Below are positions 36,628 through 48,937 of a stretch of DNA of 64,000 nt, in pieces. The stretch's first letter is position 1; each line of letters begins with the position of its first letter. The notes beneath the pieces were generated by a model that was not told the origin of the DNA, searched no databases, and worked only from the letters and a program-made list of their open reading frames with translations. Origin of the DNA: Larus michahellis. Lineage: Eukaryota; Chordata; Aves; Charadriiformes; Laridae. The DNA lies in contig NC_133930.1 of assembly GCF_964199755.1 (NCBI RefSeq), positions 26,556,071 through 26,620,070 on the forward strand, given 5' to 3'. A program made the position numbers and the translations under genes.

Positions 36628-39499
36628 AACCAAGCATTGCTCTGGCAGGGTGAGGTAGGAGGTCTCTCACCAGATTCCCCTGGAGGAAGCTCCCACAGGT
36701 TTGGTCATCAACTCACACCCACCAGCTTCCTTTGCTAAATCCAAGTAAATCCTTTTGCACTACGGTTAATATTTTTACAATTAAGGAATGTATTCTTACT
36801 TCTGTACAGTCTTTTAGCAGTCACAGAATGTCTCTTTGCAAAACAATATGAAAGGGCTGAAGTGCAAGAGCAGCAGTATTTGCATTTTAATTGTATTGAA
36901 ATTCTGCGTGGTTGTTACAGGTACTCAGTGTATTAGCTATCATCTCTGGGTTTGATGGCAAATTAATTAGGAGTGTGGGTGTGAGAATTAAGAAAGTCTA
37001 AATGTTCCACAAATGTTTGCTCAGTGAAAGCTGTATTCCTCGGGTTGCAAAGGTTAATTCCCATGTTTAATTCAACATATCACTTGATGATGACAGCTTC
37101 AACACTTGCCTTATTGCTGTGCATTTTCTACAAAATAAAGTGCGATGCTTTTCTACCTGTTTTTCTCTACTGCAGTACCAGGGATCTGAGACAAAGGAAA
37201 TGTTGGATTTTATTCTCTCCGCTGTGTTTAGTTTTGTTTATGCTTTGGCAGAAAAGCTGGTTGATCTGGTTTTTCTAGGATGGAGTCATTACTGTATTAC
37301 TGTTCCTTTTCTCTTTTTTTTTTATAGCATGTGTATCACGGCATACCCCCCACCAAATAATTGAAATATTATTAAATTACCTCTATTTATGGAGATAAAT
37401 TACATTTAAAATATGTAGTTAAATACTCAGTACAGGTCATAGGAGACTACAATGAAGTATTGTATGAAGATTTGAAGGATTTATGAAAAGTAATTAGGTG
37501 GTTCAGGATGAAGATATGTTCCAAAGAGGTAAAACCCGTGGTATCTGGCTTCCTGCAAAGAGTGCAGCCTTGCTCTTGCCAGGCTGCGCAAAGCAGCAGG
37601 AGGCAGCCCCAGTGAGCTTGGACATGAGTGCTGGTAACCTCTGGGTGAACTGCAGGCGCAGGCTGTCCCTGCTGGAGAAAAATAGCTTCCTTTGGCCTTA
37701 TTGGGAGTTATCTATATCCTCTTGAGGAAGAGAGGTCAAGATGATTCATGTGAGTGGAGCTGGGGGACAACATGTCCTGCTGTTTTTGCTCTGTAAGAGC
37801 TTGACACCAGAGTGAACACCCTGACTGCCAAAAAAACTAGCAGGAAAAACACCTGTGCTTGGGAGTTTGATTCCTGCAGGGACCAAGCTAGGGCCCTCGG
37901 TGCCTAAGGGCTCAGGTGGAAACTGCTGAGGGGAAGGGTGCAGCCTGCCCCATGCCTAAGAGCCGTCACGTGTCTAATCCAGAAAATCCTGTTTCTGCTT
38001 GCCACTGGATGTAGCAAAACAAAGTTCTTCCTTGCTCTCAACGTTCTTCTCCCTGAAAGAAAATCTGCAGAGAAAGAGAAGGAAGAGGAGCAGTGCTGTT
38101 TTTTTACCCATTACCTTAATGATTGTGAAGATCTAGGGTCAATGGGTAAAGGGGGTCTCAGCTCACATATCTCCTTATCCTAAGACAGAGCTCCTACCTC
38201 CTGTTAAAAGATACTGTAGTGCTTAGATGCTTTCATTTGCTTCTAGTGAAATTACTCTGCTTTGCTTAAACTACTTTGGTGCCCCTTGGCATACTGGCAT
38301 CTCACATCCTATTTGTTAGCAGTGACCTGGCAAGATGTGACCTAATACCACAAAATTTTAAAAAATATGAAATAAAACCATGAAGGGACAATTTCTGCAT
38401 TGTTTTCCACATTCTCAGTGACTACAACAATGAAGTGAACGATTAAGACGCACTAAAACTTCATAAAATTTTCAGGTTCATCCCCAAGAGCAATGAATTT
38501 CCCTATTTCATCACTGACTTCATAACATAATGGCAAACATGACATCCCCACACAGGACCAGCCTTTCTTAGAGTGCTTGGTTGTGGAGCTATAAAATAAT
38601 GCTTGCCTTTCATTTGAGCTTGATAATTTATGGCTTTTTAATTACTATATATTTTCCCTTTTTAAAGCCCCTCTTCTTTGGTTCACAAAACACTACCACA
38701 TACCAGGCAATTGGAAAAAAAAATCACATCTGTTGAAAACTTGACAGTGGTAACGGTGTGTCTGTAGTCAAGAGTTGCAAAGAAGGTGTTGACAGTCTGC
38801 TCCCAGGTTCATATTACTTTGCAAGTAATAAACATCAGCTTTTCATTTATCATCTGTAGCTTGAGCCATTAGAAGATACACAAGTTGCATTTTCAAAGGA
38901 TTTTTATTTCTTCTGCGAAAGCCAGGACTTTTTTTATTTTAAGCTAAACCTGGATTCTCATGTAACTAAGTTCAGCATTAAAACTTTAAGAAAAAAGCAG
39001 CAATTATCATAATCCTCATAATAAGGCCTCCTGGATGATAATTGTCAGCTCTTCAGGGCAAGGATTGCATAGTGGCTTACTCAGTAGGTGTGCTGTTTTT
39101 GCTTGGGTTTTCTAGGTACTATCAAAATATACATTCAGCTCACTTATAAGGAAAAACCCAGCCTGAAGTGAAGAAACGATGAGGTAGCCTGGAGTGATGC
39201 CAATGTGTGCTGATGCCAACACTGAGCTGTTGTCACAAGTGCACAGAAGGCACCTGGGATACACGTTGCTGCAGATATCTCTCTCTCTTCTGTTTTCTAT
39301 TCCCCACCCATGTGTAAGTATTCTTGTTACTGTAATACAGTCAGATACTAAATCGTATCTTCCCTTCCACAAAACAGGATCCCTTCCCCACTGGTCAGTG
39401 TTAAAAGAAAGGACTTGAGATCTCTCAATTCACCCAGTAAGCCTGTGCCTGAGTACACTCTATGGGTTTTCTGATGATTTTCGGCAGCCAAATATGACT

Positions 39500-40611
39500 A
39501 AATATATGCCAAAAGACAAGCTGATGGGGAAGAAGACTGGCCTGGCTGAACAGAGAGCTTTGCCTGGAACTCATGAAAACAAAAGAGTTTATGACTTTTG
39601 GAAGAAGGGGCAGGCAACTCAAGAGGCCTACAAAGATGCCATGAGGTTATGCAGGGAGAAAATCAGAAGGGCCAAAGCCCAACTAGAACTTAATCTGTCT
39701 GCTGCCTTAGAAGACAATAAAAAATGTTTCTATAAATACATTCACACCAAAAGGAGGGCTAAGGAAAGTCTCCATCCTTCATTGTATGCGGGAGGACACA
39801 TAGTGATGAAGGATGAGGAAAAGGCTGAGGCCTTCTTTGCCTTGGTGTTTAATAGTAAGACCACTTGTCCTCCAAGTGTCGAGCCTCTGGGAAGACAGAG
39901 ATGAGGAGCAGAATGAAGCCCCCATAATCCAAGGGGAAATGGTTAGTGACCTGCTACACCAATTAGACACACACAAGTCTATGGGGCTGGATGGGATCCA
40001 CCTAAGGGTACTGAGGGATCTGGCGGAAATGCTCACCAAGCCACTTTCTGTCACTTATCAGCAGTCCTGTCTAACTGGGGAAGTCCCAGTTGACTGGAGG
40101 TTAGCAAATGTGATGCCCGTCCACAAGAAGGGCTGGAAGGAGGATCCAGGGAACTACAGGCCTGTCAGTCTGACTTCAATGCCAGGGAAGGTCATGGAAC
40201 AGATCATCCTGAGTGCGGGTACGTGGCACATAAAGGACTACCCGGTGATTTGGCCCAGTCAGCATGGGTGTATGAAAGGCAGGTCCTGCTTGACTAACCT
40301 GATCTCCTGATCCACAAGGTTACCTGCTTAGTGGATGAGGGAAAGGCTGTGGATGTTGTTTACCTGGACTTCAGTAAAACCTTTGACACCGTTTCTCACA
40401 GCATTTTCCTGGAGAAACCAGCTGCCCGTGGCTTGGATAGGCATACGCTTCGCTGGGTAAAAAACTGGCTGGATGACTGGGCCCAGAGAGTTGTGGTGAA
40501 TGGAGTTAAATCCGGTTGGTGGCTTGTCACAAGTGGTGTTCCCCAGGGCTCAGCATTGGGGCCAGTTCTGTTTAATATCTTTATTGATGATCTGGCCAAG
40601 GGGATCAATTG
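39500..40611 (+). mobile_element. CR1 LINE (host copy of a nested pair), 5' part
   Basis: The plus strand encodes CR1 ORF2 from the linker before the RT (blocks WKKGQATQEAYKDAMRLCR and YKYIHTKRRAKE) through RT blocks [48 protein letters not shown] and [15 protein letters not shown]. Frame changes occur near 39900 and 40310 and substitutions are moderate. The apurinic-like endonuclease domain is absent (5' truncation). The RT is cut just before motif C, at ATCTGGCCAAGGGGATCAAT, by insertion of another CR1 (40612-41241), and it resumes at about 41240. Confidence 0.92.
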
Positions 40612-41241
40612 CTTGAGCCAGCAATGTGCCTTTGTGGCCAAGAAGGCCAATGGCATCCTGGGGTGTATCAAGAAGAGTGTGGCCAGCAGGTCGAGTGAGG
40701 TCATCCTCCCCCTCTACTCTGCCTTGGTGAGGCTGCACCTGGAGTGCTGTGTCCAGCTGTGGGCTCCCTGGTTCAAGAAGGACAGGGAACTGCTGGGGAG
40801 GGTACAGCAAAGGGCTACCAAGATGATTAGGGGAGTGGAACACCTCTCTTATGAAGAAAGGATGAGAGATTTGGGTCTCTTCAGTCTGGAAAAAAGACAG
40901 CTGAGGGGGGACCTTATCAACACTTACAAATACTTCAAGGGTGGGTGTCAGGAGGATGGGGCCAGGCTCTTTTCAGTGGTGCTCAGCAACAGGACGAGGT
41001 AATGGACACAAACTTGAGCATAGGAAGTTCCACCTAAACATGACGAGGAACTTCTTTCCTTTGAGGGTGGCAGAGCACTGGCACAGGCTGCCCAGAGAGG
41101 TGGTGAAGTCTCCAACTCCAGAGACATTCAAAACCTGCCTGGACGCGTTCCTGTGCAACCTGCTCTAGGTGACGCTGCTCTGGCAGGGGGGTTGGACTAG
41201 ACAATCTCCAGAGGTCCCTTCCAACCCTATGATTCTATGAT
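40612..41241 (+). mobile_element. CR1 LINE 3' fragment nested inside an older CR1
   Basis: Plus strand. It starts inside ORF2 at [18 protein letters not shown], runs through [33 protein letters not shown] and [10 protein letters not shown], and ends with the CR1 3' UTR and ATTCTATGATT tail. A frame break lies near 41000. It shares subfamily-specific sequence with the antisense copy at 731-1237. It has complete CR1 3' structure, yet the sequence on either side belongs to one other CR1. The tetramer ATTG at 40608-40611 recurs at 41240-41243 and may be a short target-site duplication. Confidence 0.9.
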
Positions 41242-42158
41242 TGAGTTCACCCTCAGTAAGTTTGCAGCTGGCACCCAGTTGGGTGGGAGTGCTGATCTGC
41301 TTGAGGGTAGGAAAGTTCTACAGAGGGATCTGGACAGGCTGGATTGATGGGCTGAGGCCAATTGTATGAGATTCAGCAAGGCCAAGTGTTGAGTCCTGCA
41401 CTTGTGTCACAACAACCCCGTGCAGTGCTACAGGCTTGGGGAAGAGTGGCTGGAAAGCTGATCAGTGGAAAAGGACCTGGGGGTGTTGGTCGACAGCCAG
41501 CTGAATATGAGCCAGCAGTGTTGCTCAGGTGGCCAAGAAGGTCAACAGCATCTTGGCTTGTATCAGAAATAGCGATACAATCAGAAATAGTGATACCAGC
41601 AGGACTAGGGAAGTGATTGTCCCACTTACTTGGCACTGGTGAGGCTGCACCTTGATTACTGTGTTGAATTTGGGCCTCTCACTACAAGAAAGACATTGAG
41701 GTGCTGAAGAGTGTCCAAAGAAGACCAACGAAGCTGGTGAAGGGTCTAAAGCACAAGTCTTATGAGGAGCAGCTGAGGCAAGTGGGGTTGTTTGGTCTGG
41801 AGAAAAGGAGGCTGAGGGCAGACCTTACTGCTCTCTACAACTACCTGAAAGGAGGTTGTAGTGAGGTGGGGGTCAGTCTCTTCTCCCAAGTAACAAGTGA
41901 TAGGATGAGAAGAAATGGCCTCCAGTTGCACATGGGGAGGTTTAGATTGGGTATAAGGAAAAATGTCTTCATCAAAAGCATTGTCAAGTGTTGAGCAGGC
42001 TGCCCAGGGAAGCGGTTGAGTCGCTATCCTTGGAGAATTTAAAAGACGTGTGTACATGGTACTTAGGGACATGGATTAGTGGTGGACTCAGCAGTATTAT
42101 GTTAACGGTTGGATTCAATGTTCTTAAGGGTCTTTTACAACATAAATGATTATATGAT
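41240..42158 (+). mobile_element. CR1 LINE (host copy of the nested pair), 3' part
   Basis: Sequence resumes at the exact ORF2 position where the 39500-40611 part stops: [13 protein letters not shown], where the intact family has [13 protein letters not shown]. It then continues through [29 protein letters not shown], the [12 protein letters not shown] block and LYNYLKGG to a CR1 3' UTR (gtggactcagcagtattatg) and a decayed tail. The catalytic Asp pair of motif C has become Ala-Gly and several frames are shifted, so this RT is dead. Confidence 0.9.
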
Positions 42159-43139
42159 AGGCAGTTCTTTTATTTATATTTGTAAATTTTTAGATTTAAA
42201 AGAACAATCTTTTGTAGTTAGTGTTATTCCTCAGAATGTTTTATTATCTCACTGGTTTTGTCATAAAAAATGTAAGGTTCCAGCATATGTTAATGGATAG
42301 TTTCCATCATCTGCATTTCCTGTAGTCCATATATTCTGAATTCATCATAACTATTTTCTAAAGAGGGATTGAGAACCTGTCTAATGGGACTTTTTCCTCT
42401 AACTTTCAAGGGATGAAAATGTCACACTTGATACTTTATTGGGGTTGGCCTCTAAGGAACCAAGGCTTATGGATTAAGTAGCTTTCAAAGGGGTTGAAAA
42501 GGATATTTTATTGTGCTTAATTGGAAGATAGTTATCTCAAAGTGCTTCACAAAACAAAAATACTAACTTTCAGATAATTCAGAAAAAACCTTGCATTGCT
42601 AAATTCTGATATACAACAGGATAAAAATTCTGATGAAATATTTTGGGGGATTAAGTGGATCTCATTTCATCAGGTGCTTTACTAGAGTGACGAGTTATGA
42701 CTAGAACAGGTGGGGTTTTTTTTAAAAAAAGGAGAGATTTGAATTTGGCTGGGAAACATAAGCCTGAGTATGATACATACAGAACAACAAAAAAGCAAAG
42801 CATGAACAGTAGCTCCAGTTTATGCATCCAGACCCTGAACACCCGTGAAGGCTGTTACAAACTACTGTCTATTTGCTTTCTTTTTTAGGCAGATGAATTA
42901 AGAAAATACATGGAATTTGTGGTTAATTTGGGTCTGGATTCTACTACAGCTGGATTTCCCACACTGATGCTTGTATGTAAAAAACTTGGTTAGGCTACAG
43001 AGATGCTTATCAAAAGGTCTTTCTATGTTGAACCAGTTCTTCCCCCATTGAGGTTCCAAGTCCCATTTAGCATCATTTCCAGAGTGGAATGCAGAGGAAC
43101 AAAAGCTGATTATCCGTCAGCTATGTCATGCTGTTGCAA
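42159..43139. other. Gene-free spacer
   Basis: AT-rich sequence between two CR1 insertions. It has only short frames and small A and T runs (for example around 42715-42730). No gene or RNA is recognised. Confidence 0.5.
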
Positions 43140-43610
43140 AACATAATAAAAAAAATAAAGACAGGCAAACACCATACTAGGTGTAGCAAGAAGAGCACAA
43201 CTGGAAAATGAACACATCAATGTATTCAGCATCAACAAAGCCTCAGCTGGAATATGGTGCCAGCACCGTGTTTCTACAGAACAGAGAGACCAGGGAAAGA
43301 GAATGCCAAGTCTAAAGAACAATCTCTTAAAGACAGTGTGAAAGGATGGGAATTGTTTAATCTAGAAATGAGAAGACCAGTGGAAATCTTTGAATACACA
43401 AAAGATAAAAGTAAAAAGAAAAAGAAAAAAAAAAAGAAAAGGAAATAAACAGGGCAGCATCAGATCCTGAGGGAGGCTGTGGAGTCTCCATCCCTGAAGA
43501 TTTTTGAAAACATGTTAGACAAGCATCAATGATGAGTGATGTAGGGACAGCTGATCCTGCCTTGTGGCAAGCTGTTAGACAAATGCTCTCCTGAAGATAC
43601 TTCCTTCTAT
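43140..43610 (+). mobile_element. Ancient CR1 3'-end fragment
   Basis: On the plus strand, near 43242 a block reads LEYGASTVFLQNRE, the counterpart of [15 protein letters not shown]. Near 43350 a block reads WELFNLEMRRP, the counterpart of [10 protein letters not shown]. At 43477-43505 GCTGTGGAGTCTCCATCCCT matches the conserved CR1 segment that codes VVDSPSLE. A purine-rich simple repeat (43412-43446) interrupts it. The copy is heavily diverged, and the 3' tail is not recognisable. Confidence 0.7.
43412..43446. repeat. Purine-rich (A/G) low-complexity tract
   Basis: An uninterrupted A/G stretch dominated by A runs with single G bases, lying inside a decayed CR1 fragment and probably expanded there after insertion. 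Confidence 0.8.
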
Positions 43611-46600
43611 CGTGTTTTTAGTGATTCTAGCATCTAGAGATGGGTGTATTGCCATGAGATGCCAGGATAGTCTTTGCAAGCTCCGTCTGTCTTCTGACTT
43701 TGTTCCTCTGTGCTTCTTGTTGCCATACAGACTACAGAAATGGAATAGCTGAATCTATGCCTTGGCTATAGGAGCACTGAGTAACTCCTGTCCTGGCTCA
43801 AAGAACATATCTAGCTATGGATCCATTTATTGTCTTGTAGGCAATTAGACATTTATAAAACAGTTGTGGTCCAGAACGAGGAATCAACGCAACTAAAACT
43901 GGGATGACTAAGCATTTATGAGAGGAAAAGGTTTTCATGGCTATAAACTTTGTTGTGTTACCATACATGTGAGTGATAGCTTTTCTGACTCATTAGGACA
44001 ACTGCTGTTACACAATAGGCTGAGTAAGCCACTTATTTTGTAAGTGTTCCGGGTAACAACACCATTAGAACAGATGAGCTCATCGGTATTTGGCTAGATG
44101 ATAAAATAAAGACAGAATTCTGAAGGTGGGCTTGCTCCTACAGCATTTAAAGGCAGGAGGGCTTCTTAAGAAATTGCGCTTCTGTGTACCTCCTGAGCGC
44201 ATGGTGAAAGAGAAGAGAGAGAACAGGAGTCCCCATAACCAGTGTGTGGTCACAGTCGAAGAGAGGCTCCTCTTTTGGACAGGAGCCCTAAGAGTTGTCC
44301 TTTTCAGTTTAGGCATTTTGGTTGCTTCCAGAAACTTCAGGGGGAATGGGCTAAATAATTAAACCTCTCCCGTCAACAGAGTGACAGTTGTTTTTTTTTG
44401 CTTTTACCTGGACTGTGGAGGGACTTTGAGATGTGTGCAGAGCACTGAGGTGGGCTTTGACCTGGCAGAGGCCACCCAGGGCCTGTGTGTTTAAGTAGGA
44501 GGACAGTCTATTTGCGGTAACAATTGAGAAACCTGCAAGGGCTGCACTTTAGCACGAGGTTAAAAGCAGAGCAGACCTTTAGCAGGTAAAAGGCTCTGCA
44601 GTCCTGCCCAAGACTGGGAAAAAAGAGGGAAAATCCCTTGAAATCAGTAGTGAAACCTAGTGAAAGGATGGCAGTCTCATCAATGATTACCATATCGTCT
44701 ATTTAGATCAAAAGATAAATGTATTTTATGAACTGGTAGACAGTGTTTCTCTACTATCAACTTTTCCCAGGCCTGCTTATTTGTGGAGTCATAATACAGT
44801 GACAAGAAGTACAGCAAGAATAACACATTGAAGGAAGTAGTCTGCAAAACAGCTTAGTGTTTAGAGAGTTATGAAGTCATGCTTTCTACCTGGCAGTGAA
44901 TTTTACAGTAGCTATTACAGAGTGAGCGTTTATGACACACTTGGCAATGCTGGTCTGTGTTGTGCTGAATCTCACTAAAATTGCAGGGTGTGACAACTTG
45001 CCTTCAATTAAAGAAACAGTTATACTTGATAGAACTGGCTGCTACACCCTACACACAAGCCCATGATACCAAAACCAAGATATGTGCAAATGTGTTGGTG
45101 GTGACTCCAACAGAAACCTCGGCAACAAAGCCTAGAAAGCTTTTCTGGGTTGAACACAGACTACCCAACAGCAGGAGCTGTGAGCATAGATCGAGAACAC
45201 TGCTATTCGCTAGCTAATAACTTCAATCTTTGTGCAATTAAAATTTTTAATGTAGTAAAACAGACTGCCACAGAAAACATCCAGCTTCATCATTTGTACC
45301 TTTCCAGATGAACTGCTCGCAACACTCAGTACGGTCTTAGAATAAGCAGTGAATGTGCTATATGCTGAAAGTTGCTTATAAAACCAGGGCTGTGATAACA
45401 ACTTGCCCCAGTCATAGCACAAATCAAGCTGTCCTTACTATGCTCCGGTCAAAACATGTTACAATTACAGTAGGTTCTTGTCCAATACAACAAGCAAGAG
45501 TGAAAAACTCTCTAAGCGAACTCTTACACAAAGGACAGAAATGCTGTTTGTCCCTACTTTTGTCACAAAGCATTTGTTTGATGGGTTTAAGGAGCAGGTC
45601 CACCAGCAAGGACCTTCACACATGATATTTCAATGTTGCTTATAAAAGTGAGCTGCAGATGTTTTTCCATTTGATATTTGTTCCCAGTGAACTATATTGC
45701 AAGATCAGCCTTAAAAACTTCTTCCTTTTGTTGCGTGCAGTCTCATTGCTGCAGAATGTAGCTCGTGGTTTGCTAGAGAAGCCCTGGTTTTAATCTGTGG
45801 GGCTGTATATCTTCATCAGTGTCATTATGAAAAGCGATCACATTTGGTTATGGCTCGTAAAACATCTGGTTTCTGTACTTAAGAAAGGAATACAGGAAAT
45901 GCCTGCTTGATAGTGCTGCTGTCACAGTTACAGCAATGAATTAAAATAAAACTCTGATAAGTGACTAATACATACACCACATACACATACAAATGTACAT
46001 GCTGGGCTTGGGGCTGTCAGGGTGGGTTCCCATCTTGCATATGATCCAGATGCATGTGCATCTTGCACATGCTCCATGTGCATATTCTCTTGCACATCAG
46101 CAGCCTTTGGTAAGGTTGCTCTGTTACCCTGTGTGCCCTCAGGTCCCAGGCCAGCAGGGAGGCTGTTCCAGTTCACTAACCCAAGGGTGATGCCACCCCT
46201 AGCTCTGTGGTCCCACCCTCCTCATGTAGTTCCTTCCTCCTCCTCCCCCATGGTAAGGTCTGATGCAGGTTATTCCTGTTAGGAGTAAACCTGGCTGTTT
46301 GTACATTGCTCACAGAGGAAGATGAGATGCTGAAGGAAAGCTGTAGGCAGCTAGGCTTTTGTCTTTGGCATCGTGACTGAGAGAGATTATTCCTCAGCAA
46401 AGGAAAGTGCTAAATTCACCTATCCAAGGTCACTCACATGGGCAAACCCACGTGATTTTAGGCAGGAGAAGCTCATTTGCTGTCTCGTGAAGCTAAATCC
46501 TGTTTTCTTTCACCAGAGTGGCTAAATCTTAATGAAGTCTTGTAAAACTCAAGAGCTGTGCCTGGTTTGTGGCACAGGCGAGGCTGGCACCTTCCTATTA

Positions 46601-47571
46601 ATGGGGGCAGCAAAAATCCTTGCCCTGCATTTGCTAGAGAAAGCCCAGGCTCTGCCTGGCCCAAGCACCCTCAGGCATGGCTGTCTCTGTGCTTGGGGCC
46701 AGAAGCTGGGCAAGCTCCTGAGCCCCAGAAAAACATGAGGCAGAGGCTTGCTTGCTGTGCGTGTATGCTTGTACGCTGCTGCATGCGAGAACCCAGGCTG
46801 TAGCAGAGAGTTTCAGCCGTGGGAATGGAGGAAGGTGGAGGCTGCCTTCATCCTGCCTCCCTGTCCTCCTCAGTTTAGACATGTGACTGTGCTCATGAGT
46901 CTTGCACAGGTGGGCAACTGAAGGGCCGTGAGGATCAGGACAGCTGAGCCACAGCTGCAGAGGCACACACTGCCACCCCAACAGTCCCCAGGGGCCTGGG
47001 GGCTGCTTGTCCCCAGACTGAGCTTGGGGAGGTAGTGCTGGGCTGGGTACGTGAAGCTCTCAATGCAGCTGCAAATTGTCTGCCTGCACTGCTGAGAAGT
47101 CTCTCACTAGTTTTGCAAGAAGAGATTGGCCTTTCTTTAATGGTTTTGAAAATCATGACAATTAAAGAAAATTTAAAATCCTGTTTCGATTCCAGTATCC
47201 AGCCACTACAGGTACCTCTCTCCCTCAAACACCTGGCTAGCACATAAAAGTTTAAAAGAAGACACTGCTAATATCTTTGTAGAGTTTCCCATATATTCAT
47301 AAGAGAGCTAAAACTCTTATCTATGGGCAATACTTCTATACCTTCCTCAGTTTACCCACAGTGTCAAAAAATAGCCCTGATTGGAGAAGTGGCTTCTCCT
47401 TGATGCTGCTCTTTGCTCAGTTTGGTTTTTATGTGCTAGTCCGGAAGGAGGGGGTGAGGAAAGAAAAAAAAAACAACATCTTTTTTCATTAGAGTACAGA
47501 CAGGAGATAGTGTAATCAAGCAAAGATAAAATATTTTGCTCAAAATAGCAATAGCCTTGATGACTGATTTT
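43611..47571. other. Gene-free intergenic sequence
   Basis: About 4 kb without a confident gene. GC content is raised between about 46000 and 47050, where several overlapping frames of 60 to 115 codons occur on both strands. None resembles a known protein. A small imperfect repeat built around ATGTGCAT and CTTGCACAT lies at 46046-46097. Confidence 0.45.
46046..46097. repeat. Imperfect ~26-bp tandem duplication
   Basis: Two adjacent units share the order CATGTGCAT, then CTTGCACAT: 46046-46070 and 46071-46097. The second has a few extra bases. A partial related unit (CATCTTGCATATGATC) precedes them at 46030. It contains TGCAT/ATGCA inverted elements. Confidence 0.6.
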
Positions 47572-48937
47572 CAAGTCTCACCTCCGTCCCTGGGAAGGTA
47601 ATGGAGCAATTCGTTCTGGATGTCATATCCAAGCACGTTCAAGAGCAGGAAGTTATTGGAAGTGTTCAGCATGGATTTACCAAGGGTAAATTATGCTTGA
47701 CCAATCTCATAGCCTTCTATGATGTTATAGCTGGTTGGCTGGATGCGGGCAGAGCAGCAGATGTCACCTACCTTGACTTCAGCAAGGCTTTTGACACTGT
47801 CTCTCATAACATCCTCCTTAGGAAACTGAGGAAATGTGGACTAGACGAGGGGACAGTGAGGTGGATTGAGAGCTGGCTGTGTGACAGGACTCAGAGGGAT
47901 GTGATTAATGGAGCAGGGTCAAGTTGGAGGCCTGTAACCAGTGGTGTCCCCCAGGGGTCAATACTTGGACCAGTATTGTTTAACATTCATCAACGACCTA
48001 GACAAGGGGACAGAGTGTATCCTCAGCAAGTTCGCTGATGATACCAAACTGGGTGGGGTGGCTGACACCCCAGAGGGCCGTGCTGCCATCCAATGTGACC
48101 TGGACAGGCTGGAGAGCGGAGCAGAGAAGAACCTAATGAGGTTCAACAAGGACAAGTGTAGGGTCCTGCACCTGGGGAGGAAGAATGTCAGGCACCAGTA
48201 TAGGTTAGGGGTGGACCTGCTGGAAAGCAGCTCTGAAGAAAAGGATCTGGGGGTCTTGGTAGACAGCAAATTATCCATGAGCAAGCAATGTGCCCTTGTC
48301 GCCAAGAGGGCCAATGGAATTCTGGACTGCATAGGGAAGAGTGTGTCCATCAGGTCAAGGGAGGTCATTCTCCCCCTCTACTCTGCACTGGTGAGGCCAC
48401 AACTGAAATACCGTGTCCAGTTCTGGGCTCCCCAGTTCAAGAGAGACAGGGAGCTACTGGAGAGCGTCCAGCGTAGGGCAACAAAGATGATTGAGGGATT
48501 GGAGCATCTTCCATAATTGTGAGGAAAGGCTGAGAGAGCTGGACTCTTCAGCCTGGAGAAGGGAAGGCTGAGGGGAGACCTTATTAACGTTTACAAGTAT
48601 CTAAAGGGTGGGTTTAAGGAGGATGGAGCCAGACTCTTTTCAGTGATTCCCAGTAACAGGACGAGGGGTAACGGGCACAAGCTGGAACACAGGAAGTTCC
48701 GATCAAATATGAGAAAAAAACGTCTTTACGGTGAGGGTGACAGAGCAGTGGAACAGGCTGCCCAGGGAGGTTGTGGAGTCCCCTTCTCTGGAGACTTTCA
48801 AGACCCGCCTGGATGCAGTCCTGAGTAATGTGCTCTAGGCAATCCTGCTTCAGCAGGGGAGTTGGACTAGATGATCGCTAGAGGTCCCTTCCAACTCTGA
48901 AAAAAAATTCTGTAAAATTCCATAAAATTCTGTAAGT
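47572..48937 (+). mobile_element. CR1 LINE, 5' truncated, frameshifted
   Basis: Plus-strand ORF2 begins at [13 protein letters not shown] and runs through [49 protein letters not shown] and [13 protein letters not shown] to the C terminus, then the 3' UTR with GTTGGACTAGATGATCGCTA. Both catalytic motifs (LDF and FADD) are preserved. The frame breaks near 47990, where a 2-base deletion in the FNIFINDLD block is the simplest reading, and again at 48516. The tail is a decayed A/T-rich version of the CR1 3' microsatellite. It belongs to a different subfamily from the 57.7 kb copy. Confidence 0.93.

Larger units (their letters stand above)
31471..39499. other. Gene-free intergenic sequence
   Basis: About 8 kb with no confident gene. 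Two items are listed separately: a G-quadruplex-type tract at 36613-36627 and a GC-richer segment at about 36300-36560 that resembles a degraded coding sequence. Elsewhere frames are short and composition is AT-rich. AATAAA-like hexamers occur but have no gene attached. Confidence 0.45.

Noticed and set aside
39779-40843. Minus-strand frames of 91 to 102 codons
   Set aside because: They are antisense shadows of the CR1 pair at 39500-42158.
47958-48368. 136-codon minus-strand frame
   Set aside because: It is an antisense shadow of the CR1 ORF2 at 47572-48937.
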